Assembly (NCBI GenBank): GCA_023428245.1 | Contig: JAEYYX010000019.1 | Span: forward strand, 1 to 35,655 | From: Pseudomonadota bacterium | GTDB taxonomy: Bacteria; Myxococcota_A; Polyangia; Polyangiales; Polyangiaceae | Direction: 5' to 3' | Length of the DNA: 35,655 nucleotides | Part shown: positions 7,316 through 15,524 of the stretch, piece after piece | Numbering within the stretch: position 1 is the stretch's first letter | Layout of the letters: each line of letters starts with the position of its first letter | Position numbers and translations under genes: made by a program | The notes under the pieces: model-generated | What the model was told of the DNA's origin: nothing | The model's database searches: none | Seen by the model: the letters and a program-made list of their open reading frames with translations, nothing else

Positions 7316-8263
7316 TCAGCCTGCGTGAGTTTTCCAGGTTTCGAGCAGGCGAACGAGCTCGGGAGAGAGGGGATCTCCGCGAGATTCGAGGGCGCTCGGC
7401 GGCAGCCAATGAATTTCGCGATCGCGGAGCCAAGTGCGCTGGCGGCGCGCGAAGATGCGGGTTTTTTGGTAGACGAGTGTGATGAGCGCTTCGAGGTCGA
7501 CGTCCCCGGAGCGAACCGCGTCGCGCACCTGGAGATAGCCCACCGAGGCCATGGCGCGGGTCTCGCCGTACCCTTGTTCAAGCAGGGAACGCACCTCTTC
7601 GACGAAGCCTCGCCCAAAGAGGCCGCGGGTTCGCCGGAGCAGGCGTTCGTCGTAGTCCTCCCGAGGCCAGTCGATTCCGACGAAGACAGGGCGATAGCGC
7701 TCGGAGCGGAAACCGTGTGCCTCTTGTAAGGAGCTCATCTTCTGGCCGCTGGCTTCGAAGACTTCGAGGGCGCGACTCACACGCACGAAATCGTTCGGAT
7801 GAAGCTTCGCTGCGGACTGAGGGTCGACCGCGTGAAGACGGTCGTGCAGGGCTTTTCGGCCTTCACGTTCGACGAGTTCCGCGTGGGCGCGGCGGAGTTC
7901 GGGCTGCGCCTCGGGGGCTTCGGCGAGGCCATACAGGAGCGCGCGATGCCAGAGGAACGTTCCGCCGCACAGGATGACCTGTTTGCCGCGGGCGGCGATG
8001 TCGGAGATGACCTGATCTGCTAGCGCCTGGAATTGACTCGCTTCAACCGGATCGGTCGGATCTTGGGTTGAGATGAGATGATGAGGGACGCGGGCGAGCT
8101 CCTCCTGAGTAGGCTTTCCGGAGCCGATGTCGAAATGGCGGTAGATCTGGACGCTGTCGACGCTGACGATCTCGGCATTCAGGAGCGGGGCGAGTTCGAG
8201 GGCGAGCTCTGTCTTCCCCGACGCGGTCGGGCCGACCAAGACGAGGACTGACAGTTCGCTCAT
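7316..8263 (-). CDS. miaA: tRNA dimethylallyltransferase
   Basis: MiaA transfers a dimethylallyl group to N6 of A37 in tRNAs that read codons starting with U, the first step to ms2i6A. The 315-aa length is normal. The P-loop GPTASGKT is at residues 11-18, followed by the tRNA/substrate motif SVDSVQIYRHFDIGSGKP, then ILCGGTFLWHRALLYG and the DERLLRRT segment. ATG 8261-8263 overlaps the mutL stop by four bases (ATGA), so it is translationally coupled to mutL. A miaA-mutL pairing is common in bacteria, though the order here is mutL first. One oddity is ARRQRTWLRDREIHW near the end, where most MiaAs read ARRQxTWFR; Leu replaces Phe. Confidence 0.96.
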   Translation of the reverse strand: MSELSVLVLVGPTASGKTELALELAPLLNAEIVSVDSVQIYRHFDIGSGKPTQEELARVPHHLISTQDPTDPVEASQFQALADQVISDIAARGKQVILCGGTFLWHRALLYGLAEAPEAQPELRRAHAELVEREGRKALHDRLHAVDPQSAAKLHPNDFVRVSRALEVFEASGQKMSSLQEAHGFRSERYRPVFVGIDWPREDYDERLLRRTRGLFGRGFVEEVRSLLEQGYGETRAMASVGYLQVRDAVRSGDVDLEALITLVYQKTRIFARRQRTWLRDREIHWLPPSALESRGDPLSPELVRLLETWKTHAG

Positions 8264-10266
8264 CTTCCGCGGCTCCGCTGTTTGGGGGCCTGTGCGGGGG
8301 CAGTGTCGGCGCGCGGGCCTCGGGTGCGGCGCTCTACCGACTCCCGGGGCCTCGGCTCCTCGGGCTCTTCGGCGGAGAGTCTTGGCTTCGTGGAGCTCTG
8401 AGTTCCGCTCGAGCCTTTCGGCTCTTGGGTGCTCGCTGGGGCTTCGGGGGCGGGGGGGGCACGGCTCCCGTCCGAGGTCGGGGCGCCGGGCGCTGGCTCC
8501 CGCGTGCCGCCGTCGAGCTCCTCGAAGGAGACGCGATGGACGATCGGCGAGGGGCCTTCGAAAATCGAGTCGAGTTCGTCGAAGTTCGCGAGCAAGCTTG
8601 CGGCTTCGCCGAAGCCGAGCGTTTGACCTCGCTTCAGACAGAAGGCGTCGCCGAGACGGAGCGTGAGCTTGCGGAGGCGCTCGTGCGGCGAGAGCTCGGG
8701 GCTCTCGCGGAGAGTTTGGCTGACGACGGCGAGGACGGCTTCTGGGGGCGCGTGGGAAAGGGCGTCGGGAACGGAGTGAATGGTGGCGACGGTATCGCTC
8801 TTGTCGCGCACCTCGATGCCGAGCTGGGTGAGGGGCGCGGCGAGAGAGAGGATGTGCTCGAGTCCGTCGGGTACGACGACTAGAACCGGGAACAGCAGGG
8901 ACTGAGCCCGAGTGCGTCCTTCGAGGAAGTCGTTCCAGAGTCTCGAGCAGAGGACACGCTCCGCGAGGCGCGCTTGGTCGAGGATGACGAGTCCCTCGCG
9001 TCCTTCGCAGATGAGATAGCTGCGACGGAGCTGTGCGATGAAGCGGAGACGACTGCGTCCCGGCTGGGCTGCGTCCTTGAGCTCGAAGGCGCGCAGGGTC
9101 TCGGGACGGATCGACGGAACTTCCTCGTTCACATTCGATCGCACACGGAGGGTCTGGCGATCTTCGGCGCGGGGAGCGACTTCGGCGCGGGGAGCGACTT
9201 CGGCGCGGGGGGAGGGCTCCCGGTCGCGCGAAAAGGGGCGAAGGCTCGGCGCGGTCGCCTTGGTGAGAGTTTCTACTGACGCGAACCCGAGTTCCTTCGA
9301 GAGGATCTGGAAGAGTGCGTCGAAAACGGCGCGGGATTCAGCGAAGCGGACCTCGAGCTTCTGGGGGTGGACGTTGATGTCGACGAGGTGCGCCGGGAGA
9401 TCGAGAAAGACGACGCCGACCGGGTAGCGCCCTCGCTCGAGACTTGAGCCGTAAGTTTGAGCGACAGCTTGGGCGAGGGCGCGATCGCGCACCGGGCGCC
9501 CGTTGACCAAGAAGCGAAGTCCGGAGGCGCCGTTGCGCGCAGACTCCGGCCCGGCCAAAAATGCTTCGATGCGGAGGGGGCCGCGCTCTCCGCGCACGTG
9601 TTTCAGGTCGTCCCGTTCGAGGACCTGTACGGCGCGCTCTCTCCGGCTCTTTACCTTCGGGAGCTTTCGCACAGTGCGCCCGTCGCGCGACAGGACGAAG
9701 GTCACCTCGGGCCGACCGAGCGCCAGCGCCACGAACACGTCACTCACGTGGCCGCTCTCGGTGCTGGTCGAGCGCAGGAACTTCAGGCGGGCGGGGACGT
9801 TGAAGAAGAGGTCGCGGACACTGACCTTCGTTCCCACGGGTCCGCCCGCGTTCCGGTGCTGAGCGTTCTTGCCGCCGAGCACAGTGACGACTGTTGCCTC
9901 GTCGCGCGTCGCGTCGCGGGTCGTGAGCTCGAAGCGGCTGACCGAAGCGATGCTTGGGAGCGCCTCGCCACGGAATCCAAAGGAGCAGAGCGAGTCGAGG
10001 TCTGAGAAGGCGCGCAGCTTGCTCGTGGCGTGGCGCAAGAGGGCTAGGCTGGCGTCCCCGGGGCTCATACCGACGCCGTCGTCGATGACGGTGAGCTCCT
10101 TGAGTCCGCCGCCGCTCAAGCTGAGCTCGATGCGCGTCGCACCGGCGTCCAGGGCATTTTCGAGGAGTTCTTTGGCGACGCTGGCTGGTCTCTCGACGAC
10201 CTCACCTGCGGCGATCTGGTTCGCCAGATCGGCAGGCAAGACACTGATTTTCGAGAGGCTGGACAT
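8260..10266 (-). CDS. mutL: DNA mismatch repair protein MutL, atypical C-terminus
   Basis: MutL links mismatch recognition by MutS to strand incision. The N-terminal GHKL ATPase is complete: IAAGEVVERP, LLENALDAGA, VIDDGVGM, FGFRGEALPSI, GTKVSVRDLFFNVPARLKF and INVHPQKLEVRF. A disordered linker of about residues 345-390 has a repeated APRAEV unit. The dimerisation domain follows, but its nuclease signature is degenerate: DQARLAERVLCS (from residue 430) replaces DQHAxxExxxxE, and no CPHGRP-like motif is seen before VHRVSFEEL. A Pro/Glu/Arg-rich tail of about 90 aa follows. Length is 668 aa. The last four bases overlap miaA. It lies 130 bases after the rpmA terminator and must have its own promoter. 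Confidence 0.95.
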   Translation of the reverse strand: MSSLSKISVLPADLANQIAAGEVVERPASVAKELLENALDAGATRIELSLSGGGLKELTVIDDGVGMSPGDASLALLRHATSKLRAFSDLDSLCSFGFRGEALPSIASVSRFELTTRDATRDEATVVTVLGGKNAQHRNAGGPVGTKVSVRDLFFNVPARLKFLRSTSTESGHVSDVFVALALGRPEVTFVLSRDGRTVRKLPKVKSRRERAVQVLERDDLKHVRGERGPLRIEAFLAGPESARNGASGLRFLVNGRPVRDRALAQAVAQTYGSSLERGRYPVGVVFLDLPAHLVDINVHPQKLEVRFAESRAVFDALFQILSKELGFASVETLTKATAPSLRPFSRDREPSPRAEVAPRAEVAPRAEDRQTLRVRSNVNEEVPSIRPETLRAFELKDAAQPGRSRLRFIAQLRRSYLICEGREGLVILDQARLAERVLCSRLWNDFLEGRTRAQSLLFPVLVVVPDGLEHILSLAAPLTQLGIEVRDKSDTVATIHSVPDALSHAPPEAVLAVVSQTLRESPELSPHERLRKLTLRLGDAFCLKRGQTLGFGEAASLLANFDELDSIFEGPSPIVHRVSFEELDGGTREPAPGAPTSDGSRAPPAPEAPASTQEPKGSSGTQSSTKPRLSAEEPEEPRPRESVERRTRGPRADTAPAQAPKQRSRGR
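9163..9210 (-). repeat. 18-bp in-frame tandem repeat in the mutL linker
   Basis: The 18-mer ttcggcgcggggagcgac occurs at 9163-9180 and 9181-9198, followed by a 12-base partial copy. On the coding strand it yields repeated VAPRAE units in the flexible linker of MutL. Copy number could vary between strains without a frameshift. Confidence 0.9.
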
Positions 10267-10376
10267 CGAGGGGGGACGAACGACCTACGGGGTCTGTCCG
10301 ACCGAGGTGGGGCTCACCCCCGAAACCTACCGCAGAACCTACGCCTTGTGAGGGGAGCACGCAGGTTGTCCCGCGC

Positions 10377-10411
10377 AAAAAAAGAAAACGCCGCCTCGGG
10401 GGGAGGCGGCG
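10377..10411 (-). terminator. Rho-independent terminator after rpmA
   Basis: A 9-bp GC stem pairs 10389-10397 (cgccgcctc) with 10403-10411 (gaggcggcg) around five G. On the minus strand it is followed by a run of T (the complement of aaaaaaagaaaa at 10377-10388). It lies about 25 bases past the rpmA stop and closes the rplU-rpmA operon before mutL. Confidence 0.9.
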
Positions 10412-10435
10412 CAATACCGGATCGAAGAACTTCCC

Positions 10436-10696
10436 TCAAGCCTCGATCGGGTAGACCGAGACCTTCTTCTTCGAGCGCGAAGCCCATTCGAACTTCACGA
10501 CGCCGTCGATGAGCGAATAGAGAGTGAAGTCTTTGGCGCGACCGACGTTGTTCCCAGGATCAACGCTCTGGCCAACCTGACGGATGATGATCCCGCCAGC
10601 GCTGATGGTCTGGCCTCCGAAGACCTTCACTCCGCGGTGCTGCGCACTCGAATCGCGACCGTTGCGTGTGGAGCCGCCGCCCTTTTTATGTGCCAT
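10436..10696 (-). CDS. rpmA: 50S ribosomal protein L27
   Basis: L27 (86 aa) reaches the peptidyl-transferase centre with its N-terminal tail. The sequence starts MAHKKGGGSTRNGRDS, continues with RGVKVFGGQTISAGGIIIRQ, and ends in the usual VSVYP region. There is no cleavable N-terminal extension of the Firmicutes kind. Its ATG shares one base with the rplU stop (TAATG), so the two genes are coupled. obgE, which often follows rpmA, is absent; a terminator and mutL follow instead. Confidence 0.98.
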   Translation of the reverse strand: MAHKKGGGSTRNGRDSSAQHRGVKVFGGQTISAGGIIIRQVGQSVDPGNNVGRAKDFTLYSLIDGVVKFEWASRSKKKVSVYPIEA

Positions 10697-11007
10697 TAGC
10701 CGAGGACCTCCGTGATCTTGACTGCGGTGAAGGATTGACGATGACCGTTCTTGCGGCGGTGCTTCTTCCGGCGCTTGAACTTGAAGATGACGAGCTTCTC
10801 GCCGCGACCTTGCGCGACGATCTCACCTTCGACCTTGGCACCCGACACGAGCGGAGCGCCGAACTTCGGGCTGTCTCCACCGAGGAAGAGGACCTCTTCG
10901 AACGTCACCCGATCTCCGGGGGAACCATCCAATTTTTCAATGCGAAGAACGTCGCCGGGCGAGACCCGGTACTGTTTTCCGCCGGTGCGAATGACTGCGT
11001 TTGCCAT
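10696..11007 (-). CDS. rplU: 50S ribosomal protein L21
   Basis: L21 (103 aa) binds 23S rRNA domain VI together with L20. The start MANAVIRTGGKQYRV is typical, as are VKVEGEI-like strands and the basic FKFKRRKKHRRKNGHRQ segment that contacts RNA. It is the first gene of a two-gene operon with rpmA. The leader of about 145 bases between the proposed promoter and the ATG could hold control elements, but no clear structure was recognised. Confidence 0.97.
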   Translation of the reverse strand: MANAVIRTGGKQYRVSPGDVLRIEKLDGSPGDRVTFEEVLFLGGDSPKFGAPLVSGAKVEGEIVAQGRGEKLVIFKFKRRKKHRRKNGHRQSFTAVKITEVLG

Positions 11008-11152
11008 GGGGAAGGGCCGCGAAAGCTAAACGCGATAACCCCCGGGCGCAAGGATCAATCGCCGATCTCTCAGCAGGAATTCTGCGGCATTCTCCTTTTC
11101 TTTCGGGATGATCTCGGGTACGCCCGTTCAGGATACCGGAGATTCATCTATA

Positions 11153-11182
11153 AAATTAGCAGGTTAAGGTCTTCGTGTCCAA
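11153..11182 (-). promoter_or_regulatory. Possible sigma70-type promoter for rplU-rpmA
   Basis: On the minus strand TTGGAC (11177-11182) and TAATTT (11153-11158) are separated by 18 bases, in an AT-rich island (11141-11165) unusual for this DNA. It lies between the end of the gshB operon and rplU. The hexamers are only approximate to consensus, and nearby TTTATA could serve as the -10 instead. Confidence 0.4.
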
Positions 11183-11227
11183 AATCGCCTGCGGACCCTT
11201 CTCGCGGAGTCGGCCGTCGGGTGGGCC

Positions 11228-12208
11228 TCAGTCCTGCTCCCTCTGAGGCTCCCCGGTCGAGCGCGCCCGGACTGAGGGGCTCTTGAGGCCTCCGAAGCGC
11301 CCGAGCCAGCGAGAGAGCCCGGAGACCTTCCCCGCGAGTTCGATCTCGATGGCCCCCGGCTCTTCTCGGAACGCTGGTGTGTCGAGACCACCCGGGACCT
11401 TCTGGCTCAAGTCTCTCAGAGCTCGCTCAAGGAACTTCTTGAGCTCGGGTCGTCCCTCGTCCGCACAGACGAGCCGCGCCTTCACTGTGCCGCTTGGGAG
11501 CAAGGTGGCAAACCCTCCGCGCGCGTGCCGGAGGGGAGAGCGCGCTCCCTCGGGACCTGCTGCTTCGAGCCAGTCAGGGGGCAAGACGAGCGTTGCATGA
11601 GCAAGGGCCCCATCGGGCGGGGGCGGAAACGCCGCGTGGGGGGAGGAGGGGAGATCTTTGTCATCGAGGAGCAGCGCGCGCACGAGTCCGTCGAGGTCGG
11701 GATTGCCCGTTGCGAAGACCAGGTTCCCGACGGGGCCGCGCCGCTCATGGAGCAAGATTCCGGTCTTCGACTTGAGGAAGTCGATGGCGGGGTTCACAGG
11801 TGACTCCTGTCCACCGCTTGCCAAGATCTGCTGCCTCGCGCACTCAAAAAAACGTCGCGACACCCCCGCGGCGCCGAGCACGATCTCCGGCGAGTCTTCT
11901 CCCGCTCGGGGTGGCAAGACGCCTACGGCTGCGCGCTCCGGCGGCGGAACCTCGCTGCAGGCGGGGTCTGGGCTGCTGGCGAAAGGGGCCGTTTCCGAGA
12001 GGCTCGTGTGGAAGTCGACGATCAGCCAAGCGCCGGTCGGGATGAGCGCGCGGGCTGTCTTCGTATTCGTCGTGGGCGGGAGCGGCGTCGGGGCTCGTGG
12101 TGTCGCTAAAGGCGCACCTCCCCCGCTCGAGCGAGCCCCGAGGAGTCCAAGCACGATGAGAAGAGCGAGGCCGAGAGCGACCGCGAGCTTCTTCAGAAAG
12201 TCGTTCAT
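11228..12208 (-). CDS. Unknown membrane-anchored protein downstream of gshB
   Basis: The 326-aa product begins with one hydrophobic segment (LAVALGLALLIVLGLLGA, residues 8-25), probably an uncleaved anchor or signal. A Pro/Thr-rich stretch (ATPRAPTPLPPTTNTK) follows, then a soluble domain of about 260 residues. That domain starts WLIVDFHTSLSETAPF and contains FFECARQQILASGG and KTGILLHERRGP, the latter followed by VGNLVFATG. No family is recognised. The pattern of a periplasm-facing alpha/beta domain behind a single anchor is only an inference. Its ATG overlaps the gshB stop by four bases, so it is made from the same mRNA; a glutathione-related role cannot be claimed on that alone. Confidence 0.75.
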   Translation of the reverse strand: MNDFLKKLAVALGLALLIVLGLLGARSSGGGAPLATPRAPTPLPPTTNTKTARALIPTGAWLIVDFHTSLSETAPFASSPDPACSEVPPPERAAVGVLPPRAGEDSPEIVLGAAGVSRRFFECARQQILASGGQESPVNPAIDFLKSKTGILLHERRGPVGNLVFATGNPDLDGLVRALLLDDKDLPSSPHAAFPPPPDGALAHATLVLPPDWLEAAGPEGARSPLRHARGGFATLLPSGTVKARLVCADEGRPELKKFLERALRDLSQKVPGGLDTPAFREEPGAIEIELAGKVSGLSRWLGRFGGLKSPSVRARSTGEPQREQD

Positions 12209-13164
12209 GCGCCTTGTCCGCGGTCGCCGCGAAGTCTTGCCTGGTGCTCAACGAACTCGATGACGTTGTGAGCGGGGCGGGTCGCGGTGAGTCGAGCCAG
12301 CTCTTGAATGCCGGTCGGGCTCGTAACGTTGATCTCGATGAGCTTCTCGGCGATGAGGTCGAGGCCGACGAACCAGAGACCCCGCTCACGGAGCGACGGT
12401 CCGATCGCCTGGACGAGCTCTTTCTCGCGGGGAGTCAGATCGGTCGCTTCGACGCGACCACCGACGTGGATGTTGGCGCGGAAGTCTTCTTTCTGAGGGA
12501 CGCGGCGGATGACGCCGAGCAGCTCCCCGTCGAGCAACAGGACGCGCTTGTCGCCCTCTTTGATGGCGGGCTCGAAGCGCTGGACCATCGCCAGTCGTTT
12601 TCCCTCTCCCGTGAGGAGATCGGTGAGCGCTCGCACGTTCTTGTCGCCCTTTGAGAGGCGGACGACGCCGCTCCCGCCGGCCCCGTCGAGGGGCTTCATG
12701 ACTGCTTCGCCGACGCGATCGACGAAGGCGAATACGTCGCTTGGCTGGGACGTGACGATCGTCTCGGGCATGAAGTCGAGGTAGTGAAGAGCGAGAAGCT
12801 TCTCGTTGGCGTCGCGCAGGGCTCGCGGGTGATTCAGGACGAAGGTCTCGGCTTCGGCGAGATCGAGCACCTGAGTCAGGGCCAAGTAGGCGGCATCGAA
12901 AGGCGGATCTTTTCGAATGAAGATTGCAGCGAAATCAGCGGCGGGATGCTCCTCGTAGACTCCGAGCTTGACCGCCGGCGCCTCTCGCAGGACCTCGACA
13001 TGGGCGGAGACGGTGGTCACGTGTTTGCCGCGCAGGCCGACCTGAGCCGGGAGGCAGTGGTAACATTGATGACCGCGCTCCTGGGCCGCCTCCATGAAGG
13101 CGAACGAGGTGTCCTTGTCCGGGAGCATTGAGTGCGCGGGATCCATCACGAAGAGAAAGCGCAT
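12205..13164 (-). CDS. gshB: Glutathione synthetase
   Basis: Cytosolic ATP-grasp ligase that joins gamma-glutamylcysteine and glycine. The length of 319 aa matches the E. coli enzyme. Landmarks are the start MRFLFVMDP, IFIRKDPPFDAAYL, the ATP-binding KPLDGAGGSGVVRL, and LIEINVTSPTGIQEL near the end, which supplies magnesium and substrate ligands. ATG 13162-13164 has GAAGG just upstream. It is the first gene of a two-gene operon and is divergent from ggt across 161 bases. No gshA is in the window. Confidence 0.96.
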   Translation of the reverse strand: MRFLFVMDPAHSMLPDKDTSFAFMEAAQERGHQCYHCLPAQVGLRGKHVTTVSAHVEVLREAPAVKLGVYEEHPAADFAAIFIRKDPPFDAAYLALTQVLDLAEAETFVLNHPRALRDANEKLLALHYLDFMPETIVTSQPSDVFAFVDRVGEAVMKPLDGAGGSGVVRLSKGDKNVRALTDLLTGEGKRLAMVQRFEPAIKEGDKRVLLLDGELLGVIRRVPQKEDFRANIHVGGRVEATDLTPREKELVQAIGPSLRERGLWFVGLDLIAEKLIEINVTSPTGIQELARLTATRPAHNVIEFVEHQARLRGDRGQGA

Positions 13165-13325
13165 GACCTTCGGAAGGTAGTACCAAACCGAGCCCCACCC
13201 AAAGGGCTCTTTCGGTTCCGACGAGGCGCGACTTCGCAGTCCCTTCGCCGGGAGCGCTGAGCGACCGTCACTTTTCGGCCGGTGCCTCCGGCTCCTCTCG
13301 TGACGGCGGGCTCGGGGTCGGATAA

Positions 13326-14987
13326 GTGAAAGAGATGGCCCTGCGAGTTCGGAGCACAGTCCCTTTCGTGCTCGTCCTTTGCGCGCTCGTGCTCGCGCGA
13401 GCGCCCCGGCTCGAGGCTGGTGTTCCGGGAGCCGCGGTAGCGACCGAGAATGCGACGGCGACTCGAGACGCTCTGGCCATCCTGGACGCAGGTGGATCGG
13501 CGGCTGACGCGGCGATCGTGGCGGCGCTCGTTGCCGGCGTGACCGCGCCCACTTCGAGCGGACTCGGGGGCGGAGGGTTCGCGATGTTCTGGGATGAGAA
13601 GGCCCAGAAGATGAGTGTGCTCGACTTCCGCGAGCGCGCTCCGCGGGCCATCAGCCCCGCAGAGTTTGAAACCAGGCCGCTGCCGCCAGGTGAGGAAGGG
13701 CGGCTCGTCGGAACCCCGAGTGAGCTCTTGGGACTCATCGAGCTGCATCGTCGCGCGGGAAAGCTCCCCTTTCCGGTTCTGGTCAAGAAGGCCGAAGCGC
13801 GAGCGAGAAATGGTTACCCTGTCTCGCAGCACCTCGCGGGCATGCTCGGCTATGGCGAGAAGAAGCTCGAGCGCAACCCTCAGCTCAAATCCCTCTTTTT
13901 TCCGAAGGGAAAAGCGGCCGTCGTCGGACAGCGCATCGTCAACACTGAACTCGCCGACACGCTCGCTCGCATCGGGCGCGAGGGCGGGTCAGTGATGACG
14001 GAGGGGCCGCTGGCTCTTCAAATGGTCGAGGCGACCCGGGCAGCGGCGGGCGCTCTGACCCTCGAGGATCTCTCCGAGTATCGAGTTGTCGAGCGGGAGC
14101 CGCTCCGGATTCGCTACGACGGGAAGGACGTCTATACGATGCCCCCGCCGTCGGCTGGGGGCCTAATGGTCGCTGAGCTGCTGATGATGTTCTCGCCCGA
14201 CGAGCTCCGAACGCTCGGCTTCGGGACTCCCGCCTATCAGCACCTGCTCGCAGAGGGCATGCGCGGGGCCATCGCTGATCGCATGAGGTACGTGGGCGAT
14301 CCCGACATCGAGAAGGTCGACATTCAGGCGCTGATCGCTGAAACTCGCCTCGCGGCTCGTAAGGCGAAAATTGCCCTCGACCGCACGCACGCGCTCCCCT
14401 TGTTTGGACAGGAAGAACACGGCACGCACCACCTAGTAGTCAGCGATCGCGCGGGCAACGTCGTCTCCCTCACGACCACTGTGAACCGACTCTTCGGCTC
14501 GACCTTGGTCACCGCGAGCGGAGGCATCATTCTGAACGACCAGCTCGACGATTTCACGAAACAGGCCGACGTGGTCCCCTTTGGGATGAAGGAGAGTCCG
14601 AACCGACCTCGGCCGCTGGCTCGTCCGGTCTCGAGCATGACCCCGACCATCGTCGTGGAAGGGGGACAGGCGGTGCTCGCGTTGGGCGGATCGGGCGGCA
14701 TGACGATCCCGACCAACGTCTCCCAAGTCTTGCTCGGCTGCCTCGTCTTCGGTCAGACCCCCGAACAAGCCGTGCGCGCGTCGCGCATCCTGATCCCCTT
14801 AGGTCCGGACACCATCATGGTCGATCCGGGCACACCCGAAGAGCACAAGGCGGATCTAGCGTTTCGCGGAGAGAGGGTCTCGGAGGTGAGGTTTCGCTCG
14901 CACGCGGTCCAGGTTCTTTCGCGGCGCGAGGGAGTCGTGCGCGCCGCGTCCGATCCGCGGAAGTATGGAGAGGCGCTCGTCCATTGA
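13326..14987 (+). CDS. ggt: Gamma-glutamyltransferase (exported)
   Basis: Ntn-hydrolase precursor (553 aa) that cleaves itself and then hydrolyses or transfers the gamma-glutamyl group of glutathione in the periplasm. An N-terminal signal segment (VPFVLVLCALVLA) precedes ATENATATRDALAILDAGGSA-type family sequence. SGLGGGGFAMFW and LDFRERAP, which supplies the substrate-binding Arg, follow. The nucleophile is Thr367 in HGTHHLVVSD, where autocleavage makes the small subunit. SSMTPTIV and LALGGSGGMTIP form the rest of the site. All key residues appear intact. The start is GTG 13326 or ATG 13335. It is divergent from gshB, so synthesis and breakdown of glutathione may share regulation. Confidence 0.95.
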   Translation: MKEMALRVRSTVPFVLVLCALVLARAPRLEAGVPGAAVATENATATRDALAILDAGGSAADAAIVAALVAGVTAPTSSGLGGGGFAMFWDEKAQKMSVLDFRERAPRAISPAEFETRPLPPGEEGRLVGTPSELLGLIELHRRAGKLPFPVLVKKAEARARNGYPVSQHLAGMLGYGEKKLERNPQLKSLFFPKGKAAVVGQRIVNTELADTLARIGREGGSVMTEGPLALQMVEATRAAAGALTLEDLSEYRVVEREPLRIRYDGKDVYTMPPPSAGGLMVAELLMMFSPDELRTLGFGTPAYQHLLAEGMRGAIADRMRYVGDPDIEKVDIQALIAETRLAARKAKIALDRTHALPLFGQEEHGTHHLVVSDRAGNVVSLTTTVNRLFGSTLVTASGGIILNDQLDDFTKQADVVPFGMKESPNRPRPLARPVSSMTPTIVVEGGQAVLALGGSGGMTIPTNVSQVLLGCLVFGQTPEQAVRASRILIPLGPDTIMVDPGTPEEHKADLAFRGERVSEVRFRSHAVQVLSRREGVVRAASDPRKYGEALVH

Positions 14988-15030
14988 TCGAATCATCGAG
15001 AGCGCGGACGCGGAGTGAGAGGGTGAGTTT

Positions 15031-15198
15031 GTGATTCGAAAGGTCTTGGCGATTTCGATCGTCGTGCTCGCCCTCGCGCGCTTGCTCGTCTTGCCGCGCT
15101 TCGCGCGGTTTCGAAAGAAACTCGATCGCGTCATCAACGTAACGCTCGTCGTGCTCGTTGTGGTGTACGGCGTAGAGCTCTTTCGCCGCGTGTTCTGA
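15031..15198 (+). CDS. Small two-helix membrane protein
   Basis: A 55-aa open frame starts at GTG 15031 behind GAGAGGGTGAG. It encodes two hydrophobic segments (VLAISIVVLALARLLVL and VINVTLVVLVVVYGVEL) separated by a basic loop (RFARFRKKLD) and ends in LFRRVF. The positive loop predicts that it faces the cytoplasm. It follows ggt by 43 bases on the same strand, so it may be co-transcribed. No family is recognised; the ribosome site, codon use and clean topology support it being real. Confidence 0.6.
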   Translation: MIRKVLAISIVVLALARLLVLPRFARFRKKLDRVINVTLVVLVVVYGVELFRRVF

Positions 15199-15524
15199 GT
15201 GACGCGGCGTCACGCGAACGGTAGCTCTGAGGAGGGGCTCTCGTCCCAGACACGGCCCCGAGAGAGCTTGGAGCGCGTCTTCGGACGCTCACCTGATGCT
15301 TAAAAAACAACTAGATTCAGCTCGTGCTGGGCTCCCGCGGAGCGGCGTGGCGCTCGGAGAGTCCGCTCCTGAGCATCGAGCTCGCTTCCGGAAATCGAGC
15401 AGATCTCTCCGAGAAGTGCACCCCTTGAAGGGCATTCATCGGCGAAGTTTGGTGGAGGTTTGTGCATCAGCTAGGGTCATCTCGTAGAAATTCCTTCGGT
15501 CCCCAGGAAACGACCCAAAAAACG
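15199..15524 (+). promoter_or_regulatory. Gene-free stretch upstream of the hybrid kinase
   Basis: No coding sequence is supported here. An AT-rich patch (cttaaaaaacaactag, about 15299-15314) is a likely place for the kinase promoter. An imperfect dyad of gctctcg near 15237 and cgagagagc near 15262 may be a weak terminator for the upstream genes, but it lacks a T-run. Confidence 0.3.

Noticed and set aside
8425..8883. Plus-strand open frames inside mutL
   Set aside because: They mirror the coding strand of a clear MutL and have no domain of their own.
12784..13131. Plus-strand frame inside gshB
   Set aside because: Antisense shadow of a complete ATP-grasp enzyme.
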